Assembly: GCF_963675165.1 (NCBI RefSeq)
Contig: NC_087380.1
Location: forward strand, 4,710,571 to 4,774,570
Direction: 5' to 3'
Length of the DNA stretch: 64,000 bases
Source of the DNA: Halichondria panicea
Taxonomy: Eukaryota > Porifera > Demospongiae > Suberitida > Halichondriidae
Below, piece after piece: positions 58,330-64,000 of the stretch; within the stretch, counting starts at the first letter, position 1, and every line of letters begins with the position of its first letter. A program made the position numbers and the translations under genes. Under the pieces are notes generated by a model that was not told the DNA's origin, made no database searches, and saw only the letters and a program-made list of their open reading frames with translations.

Positions 58330-58510
58330 AGTAATGAAGCACATTCTTCAATAGCTTGCTCAGTAGAAGTAAGCTCCCTTCGGTGGTCTTCAGTAGTGAG
58401 GCGAATTTTCTTAATCCACTGATTTGTGGCACTATCATAGAAGAGACGCTTGTGAGACAAAGAGGTGCAACAATGTGGACAAACTTTTACAGAGTGCTTT
58501 GAGCGATTTA
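58330..58510 (-). pseudogene. Possible exon with a CPHC motif
   Basis: The minus strand reads KVCPHC...LSHKRLFYDSATNQWIKK followed by a Glu-rich helix-like segment, then breaks. The look is that of an N-terminal zinc segment from a transposon-associated protein. I cannot assign it. Confidence 0.25.
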
Positions 58511-58514
58511 GAGC

Positions 58515-59350
58515 TCAAGTCCCAGGGAAATGCTGAGTTCAGCTTAGAAATTTAATGGCCTGCGCATGTGCACTAGGTTCTAGATAGAGAGCAGGGTAAG
58601 GTAAGTTTTGGCGCACACTAGCACTAAGTACAGAGAAGACAGCTAACTTGTCACTACACACAAATGGAAACTACACACAAATGGAAACGAAATTTTTACG
58701 AAATTGTTGCGTGAAGCATTCCGCGTTATAGGGCGTGGCTAAAACTACAAAGGATTATATTTATAGTCAGCATGCTCATTAACTGCTCTACAATGTGCTG
58801 TACACTACAATGTGCTGTACATAGAAACATCATTTTTAATGTTGAATTTTCTAAAAAGTAAACAGAATTTAGCTCTAAAAAGTCGACTAAGCCATGCAGC
58901 CACTATTACTAGACAAATAAATGCTTTACTATGAAGTCGCAGGCTCGTGGTGTGTCTAAAAGTATACTAAAGCAGTTTAAAGGACTATACTGCTTGAACA
59001 GTACAGCTTATTTATAGCATGAAACCATCACTTAGATACATAATAACCAAGTCAAGCAATGTCCTTTGCTGTTTTGACTTCACAGGAGGGAAATAGAGTA
59101 AAGACAACGGACTTAGAGCTTGTCAGTGGTATAAGCTTACTTCTCTCAAGTATCTCCCAGGCCCTGAGTGATCTGTAGTGGATAGGAGACCAGAGATACA
59201 AAACCGTAGCGCAGTCCTCCATGTAATTATTTGCGAGCGCAATAATTACACGGAGTGCTTCACCGGATGTCAGTCCTTTTACATAGGGCGTGGGCGATCC
59301 CCTTTCTTTTGTATTTCTTTTGTATCTCTGATAACACTTTTGGAAATCAT
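58515..59350. other. No confident gene; long minus-strand frame
   Basis: A 146-residue minus-strand frame (59,052-59,492) overlaps the family-C end at 59,360-59,560, which argues against it being a conserved protein. Tandem micro-duplications occur at about 58,665-58,690 and 58,788-58,821. Confidence 0.3.
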
Positions 59351-59354
59351 CTCC

Positions 59355-59560
59355 TTTAACCGTCAGATTCTTAATTAACAGTGAAGTGAAATGTCTGTAA
59401 ATTCTAGAATGCCAGGAATAAAATGGTGCAACATGTGTTGCCAACATGTTGCCATAACAACCACAGTTATTACGCTCACCCGTTTTTATCATTTTAAATG
59501 CTCGGCCAGCGGTGAGATAAAATCCAAAATTTTTTTTTATGGTTTTTATGGATCAGCCTA
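59355..59560 (+). repeat. piggyBac-like family C, end fragment
   Basis: It matches 63,779-64,000 and the inverse of 20,330-20,530 (GTGAAGTGAAATGTCTGTAA..., GTTATTACGCTCACCCGTTT, TGAGATAAAATCC). An 11-bp duplication (CCAACATGTTG region) is private to this copy. Confidence 0.65.
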
Positions 59561-59895
59561 TCATTAGATGGGCGTCCCCGTCCCCATGAGGGGACGGGTT
59601 TCAGCCCTATCTATTCTGCTGCAGAAAATCATGCAGCACCAATCAGATTGCCAGCAAACTTGAACCATATCCAGTTAGACTAGCTGCATGGAACTATAAT
59701 TTGCATGGAACTATAATTGTCATAACACATTATTTAATGACAAAACTACCTTTATAATTACATATTATTATTAGTTGGATAGACTTATTATTAGTTGGAT
59801 AGACTATGACTTGTCAGTATAACAATAACTGTAGGAAATTGACGAACTTTTTGTCCGGTAGCAAACTGTGTTAAAATAACAAAAGTGTTTTTGCA

Positions 59896-60775
59896 GTGTG
59901 TGTACATAGCCGAAGACTACCTGGTCAAGAAGCGTACACCTGCAGCAAGGAACATTCCTACCCTATTGCAAGTTTTCAAATTTATTTTATGTGTAGCATG
60001 TGGCTGTGAGAGAGGCCAAAGTATGGGGAGCAGCTGACTCCTTGAAGCAGCTGACTCCTGCCCAAAGGAATCACATTCATGATCGGGTATGTGCCCCATT
60101 TATACTTCGTTTGACCATACATACATGTAGGTTATCGAAGCACTGAAAGGCAAGTCTCTTCTTGAAAACAGGTGCTACCTTGCAAGAAAAGTACATTCCT
60201 TTTCCATTGTTACCCTTGCAAGGAAAACAGGTGCTAAATACTCCCCAAAGAAAGCTTCTCTCAAGAGTACTACCAGGCCTCCCACTACCAGATTATCCCC
60301 AAGAAAGACCTCTAATCCAAATACATCTTGTATAAAGTCATCTAGTGCCGGTGAGGTGTTAATTGGATGATGAAATGCCTTATTCAAACATTGACTCGTT
60401 TTGGAGTGTGAACAAGGCTCTGGTTGACAGTATAAAGGTGATATCTATATTATATACATGTGCAATAATTATTGTATTGTACGTAGACCATGGACAGCAG
60501 CAGTCATGGTAATATTTTACTGCCTAATACATGTATGTATCTGTGTTTTTTCAGTGACGCTGTCATTCTGATTCATCAGGGAGGGAAAGGGTCATACTTA
60601 AAGAAAGTTAAAGGTGTGTGTGGCGACTTCAATCCATAGTCAATATTGTGTTGTAATCACTACAGGCAGGTATGTACAGCCGCATTGACTTTGAGGATAT
60701 TTTCTTGCCTGAGAAGATAGATGCTGATGCTGAGACCAGCCGAGCTGAGAAGTTTTCTTTCAGTGAATTGGAAGT
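59896..60775 (+). pseudogene. Exon cluster of an unrecognised gene
   Basis: Plus-strand segments with plausible splice sites read YLVKKRTPAARNIPTLLQ (to 59,959), VAVREAKVWGAADSLKQLTP (to about 60,088), VIEALKGKSLLENRCYLARK (60,132 onward), then DAVILIHQGGKGSYLKKVK (60,556-60,611) and GMYSRIDFEDIFLPEKID (60,669-60,772). The last two join in phase across a GT-AG intron. The middle part does not join cleanly, so the gene may be broken. A related piece lies at about 63,585-63,720. I do not recognise the family; it may be a host gene or part of a transposon. Confidence 0.4.
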
Positions 60776-60959
60776 AAGTGCATATACCGGATCCGTAGAT
60801 ACCGGTAGATTCCAGATATTTATACCGTGTTACAATGTGCATCATTTTCTTTTTATTTATCCTGTATTTTTTAGGAGGATGATATATTTTTATGGAAGAC
60901 TGAAAGGCTTCGTCACTCATAATGAGCAAGAAGGCAAGAAGAAAACCTTATATATAGCT

Positions 60960-62920
60960 AGCTAGCTATACTGTGTACACAATGTCCATTTTTTTGAGTC
61001 TGTTCAATTTTCATTTTCAAATCCATTTTAGCAACCAATTGAATTCAGATGGTAAATATATAGTATAGTGTATAGCTAATTTTCAGATGGTAGTCATACT
61101 TTGCATCAGTTGTGTGTGCATAAGCAATTAAAAACCTGTGGTATTTGGAGTGGTTTTTCATTGTTTCAATTCTAGTAGTGTTATGCACAGTTCTGACTGA
61201 CAATTATATGCATTACATCTTAATGCTGTATAGAAGTCAGTGCATTTTCAGATAAAAACCTGGTGGTTTTTGTATGTGAGAAAGTAAGTGAGAAAGTATG
61301 TGAGAAAGTGGTATTTGGGCAGTCAGATGGATTTTCATTGTTTCATGTAGTGGTGATGCTGCAGCAAAAAATGGTGTGGGCCCTCGTTGTAGCTTAGAGA
61401 GCAGCTGCGATTCAATTCTACAAGTATATACTGTGGGTTGGTGTTGAACATTTACTGGTTCATTTTGAGGCCGTTCGCCAGTGGTATGCGAACAGTGGCA
61501 TAAACCAGCTCTGCAGGTTAGTACTGTGCCTATGAGATTATAGGGTCATAATTATGTTAATGCTGTCTTATAGCGGGAATAGCGAAAAAGAGTAACCACA
61601 ATTTACTACAATTTACTACAATAGTACATTGTGGTTTCATGCTTATGTTGAAAAGGTGCTTAAAACTGCTGTAGCTAAGGGGTGAGTGTAAAAGCTGGAA
61701 TGCGGAATGGAATGGAATATGGAACGGAATATGGAATGACAAACTTAGAATAAAAACAGAGCTGCTGATGGTGCTCTGTAATTTTTTAGCGTAGTATGAC
61801 TTAATACTTGTAAAAAGTGTTCAAGAAGCCTTTTATAAGTTAATTTTAGAAGACTGTTAATTCTGGGATATAACATACACATTACATGCATACAGTGTCG
61901 AGCCTTAGCCAAGTATAATTATGCTGTGCCCAAGGCGTTTAAAGGGTTAACAAGATATTCATATACTTCCTGTTCTGTACAAATCTAGTATAATAAATGT
62001 TTTCATCTCTGAGCCCTTGTTCATCATCTACACCATCTTATCCTGTGTGGGTTCGCTTTTGTGATGGCTTTAACTTACCTCACTCACTACCCGTCAGAAA
62101 GAAAACCTTTGCGAATCAGCAGAAAATTTTTGCGATCTAACTGACAAGGATTGTATACTAATTGAGGTTTTATTTTTGCGAATTGATCAAAGTTCGCATA
62201 TGTTTGATGCTCACCAAACATTCTAGTAATACTGTATGCATAGTGCATGTGCAAATTGGTTTTACACATGTTAGCAATAAAACTCTGTCCTGTTTTTGCC
62301 ATGGGCTCTAGCCCATGAACTTGTTTTCGAATATACGCCTTCTCAACATTAGCACTTCTGGAGTTGGCACGTGATCAAAATTGTACCATCCTGACAAGAC
62401 AAGACTGGCTGCTTGACAAATGAACGACTAACATAGAGGGAGCTGGCTGATCATCTCAGTAAGTTTGGAGAGAGCAAAGGAACTCATGACCAGCTACGAG
62501 ATCGGTGAGTACATGCTGTTATCCATTACAGCACACACAAACAGTTAATCGATGATTTGTGGCAGAAAGTATTTTAGTTGTATAAGATCCAAGTGTAGCT
62601 CTTTTTGAGTTTGGGCACTCTTGAGCACTGGCTAGCTTGGATACGAGATACTTCTCTTGAGTACATATCTTCAATGATCGACCAACCAAAGGTCCAGTAT
62701 TAAGATTCAGACAGCTAGCTCAGGTGGTTAGGAACAATGAGAAATGGGGCAGCTTCATTCTGTGGTGGAAAATCAACACTCACTCTAGGCACTTGGGAAC
62801 AGACCTGTTATGGTTTGTAGAGTGTACTGACTGACACCACCCTAACCCTTCTCACTTTCTCATCACTTTGCATATAGTAGCTCTAAAAGATTAATAGCCT
62901 ATGTCGAAGTGTATCTGGTG
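60960..62920. other. No supported gene; repeat D copy 2 inside
   Basis: Repeat D (relative of 26,120-26,350) lies at 61,985-62,195. The remainder shows only short frames and simple tandem duplications (for example near 61,280-61,310). Confidence 0.45.
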
Positions 62921-62964
62921 TCTCCTCAAGAGCACAGTTTGCATAATACTACAAACTATTGATA

Positions 62965-63320
62965 TCTTTACTGACATTTTGAGTGCACACACCCCTTTTT
63001 GCTCATTACACGCCCAACTCGCAACGGATATCCCTTTCTACATGTATCTATGTTCTAATCTATCTGTTGCTAAATGCTAAATTAAGAAGTGGAGCTATAA
63101 TGGGGGGTGATTGTAAGTACTGGGCTGGTACAAGTTGTCATCTTTTAAAAATGAATTCTCCTCAAGAGCACAGTTTGCTATAATAATACAAAATATTGCT
63201 GACATTTTGAGTGCACACACCCCTTTTTGCTCATTACACGCCCAACTCGCAACGGATATTCTTTCGTGTATCTATGCTACGTGTATCTATGTTCTAATCT
63301 ATTTCTGTTGCTAAATGCTA
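62965..63320 (+). repeat. Direct duplication of a family A-related segment
   Basis: GAGTGCACACACCCCTTTTT through TTGCTAAATGCTAAATTA occurs at about 62,980-63,083 and again at 63,210-63,324. The sequence downstream of each matches 7,720-7,830 of the family A MITE. Confidence 0.65.
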
Positions 63321-63570
63321 AATTATGTGGCTGATGAAATAGTCCTGTACAAGTTGTCATCTTTTAACAATAATAGGGAAATTCCCAGGGACAGTAAATT
63401 TCATTGTAAAAAAACGTTCGGTGAGTTTCTTCAACGTCCGCTGTTTAAAGATACCCAAATTTTTACAGGTAGGTAGGGCAGAGGAAGGGTTGAAGCTGTG
63501 AAAAAAACATTTTTTTGCCCATGTTTTTCAAACATGGGCTATAGCTTAATTTAATTATTGCCGTGTTAAG
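63320..63570 (+). repeat. Family A relic, right portion
   Basis: Collinear with 7,800-8,105 of the MITE at 6.8-8.1 kb, including GAAATTCCCAGGG and TTTTTTGCCCATGTTTTTCA. The terminal repeat is truncated at GCCGTGTTAAG and abuts a copy of the 60.55-kb exon. Confidence 0.6.
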
Positions 63571-63778
63571 TGACGCTGTCATTCTGATTCATCAGGGAGA
63601 AGACGTAGGCCATACTTAAAGAAGGGCACTGTAGCTAGCACGTGCACTGTAGCTAGTGTGTGGCGACTTGTGGCGACTTCAATCCATAGTATTATCTCTA
63701 TTTCAGGTATGTACAGCCAAGTTGGATTTTCGGCAATCATTCCTAACGATACACAGTAAAAAATTTGGATTACTTTAA

Positions 63779-64000
63779 CCCTTTAACCGTCGGATTCTTA
63801 GTGAAGTGAAATGTCTGTAAATTCTCTATTGGAGCAATAAAATGCCTAGCAACCATATACCAATAGAATGCCCATACCACAAGGAATAAAATGGTGCAAC
63901 ATGTGTTGCCATAACAACCATGGTTATTACGCTCACCCGTTTTTATCATTTTAAATGCTCGGCCAGCGGTGAGATAAAATCCAAAAATTTTTTTTATGGA
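63779..64000 (+). mobile_element. piggyBac-like family C end, continuing beyond the window
   Basis: TTAA (63,775-63,778) precedes CCCTTTAACCGTCGGATTC. The copy matches the fragments at 20.4 and 59.4 kb and runs off the window edge. Confidence 0.65.

Noticed and set aside
59052-59492. 146-residue minus-strand gene
   Set aside because: Its 5' part lies in a piggyBac-like repeat end and no family motif is visible.

Overview
The window looks like repeat-rich nuclear DNA of an early-branching marine invertebrate. A demosponge is my best guess, but the sequence alone cannot prove it. The evidence is: genes with many short GT-AG introns (about 40-80 bp), AT-rich intergenic DNA full of MITEs and foldback elements, CA microsatellites, and a mix of Penelope-like, KDZ, Tc1/mariner, piggyBac-like and RAG1-like elements. 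I see no bacterial operons, no tRNA or rRNA genes and no CRISPR array. Nearly all recognisable coding sequence belongs to mobile elements.

Layout. 0-6.5 kb: a Penelope-like retroelement (reverse transcriptase plus GIY-YIG endonuclease) between two direct repeats of about 0.7 kb and CA-rich minisatellites. 6.8-8.1 kb: a 1.36-kb MITE with 34-bp terminal inverted repeats (TIRs) and an AGTT target-site duplication (TSD). 8-31 kb: mostly decayed sequence with piggyBac-like elements using TTAA sites, a LINE endonuclease scrap, a GC-rich hairpin cluster at 30.1 kb and a Ulp1/PHD remnant. 31.2-34.6 kb: a Tc1/mariner element inserted at a TA inside a piggyBac-like MITE. 35-41 kb: a 0.6-kb tandem duplication, a second decayed mariner copy and more TTAA elements.

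The centrepiece is 41.43-55.32 kb. It is a 13.9-kb element with perfect 80-bp terminal inverted repeats and a 7-bp target duplication (AAGTGAC), sitting inside an older piggyBac-like repeat. It carries a plus-strand gene (homeodomain-like helix, HMG-like segment, Ulp1/SENP protease, PHD finger), a minus-strand Crypton-type (DUF3504-like) tyrosine recombinase and a minus-strand KDZ transposase of at least 14 exons. The last KDZ intron contains a second complete element of 4.45 kb (47,664-52,113). This inner element encodes an apparently intact 11-exon, 976-residue RAG1-like transposase. It has the RAG1 N-terminal zinc modules, a RING finger, a D-D-E triad and the zinc-binding CxxC...HxxxxH, with catalytic-site spacing nearly the same as vertebrate RAG1. 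No RAG2-like gene is visible. Its two termini share a 13-bp end block and an 11-bp inner block separated by 16 bp at one end and 6 bp at the other, which recalls the asymmetric recombination signals of V(D)J recombination.

55.3-64 kb: a foldback element, further piggyBac-like fragments, a possible exon cluster of an unknown gene (59.9-60.9 kb) and duplicated repeats. Across the whole window, short perfect tandem duplications (7-17 bp) are very common. Many are present in one copy of a repeat and absent from its sister copy, and several disrupt transposase reading frames.
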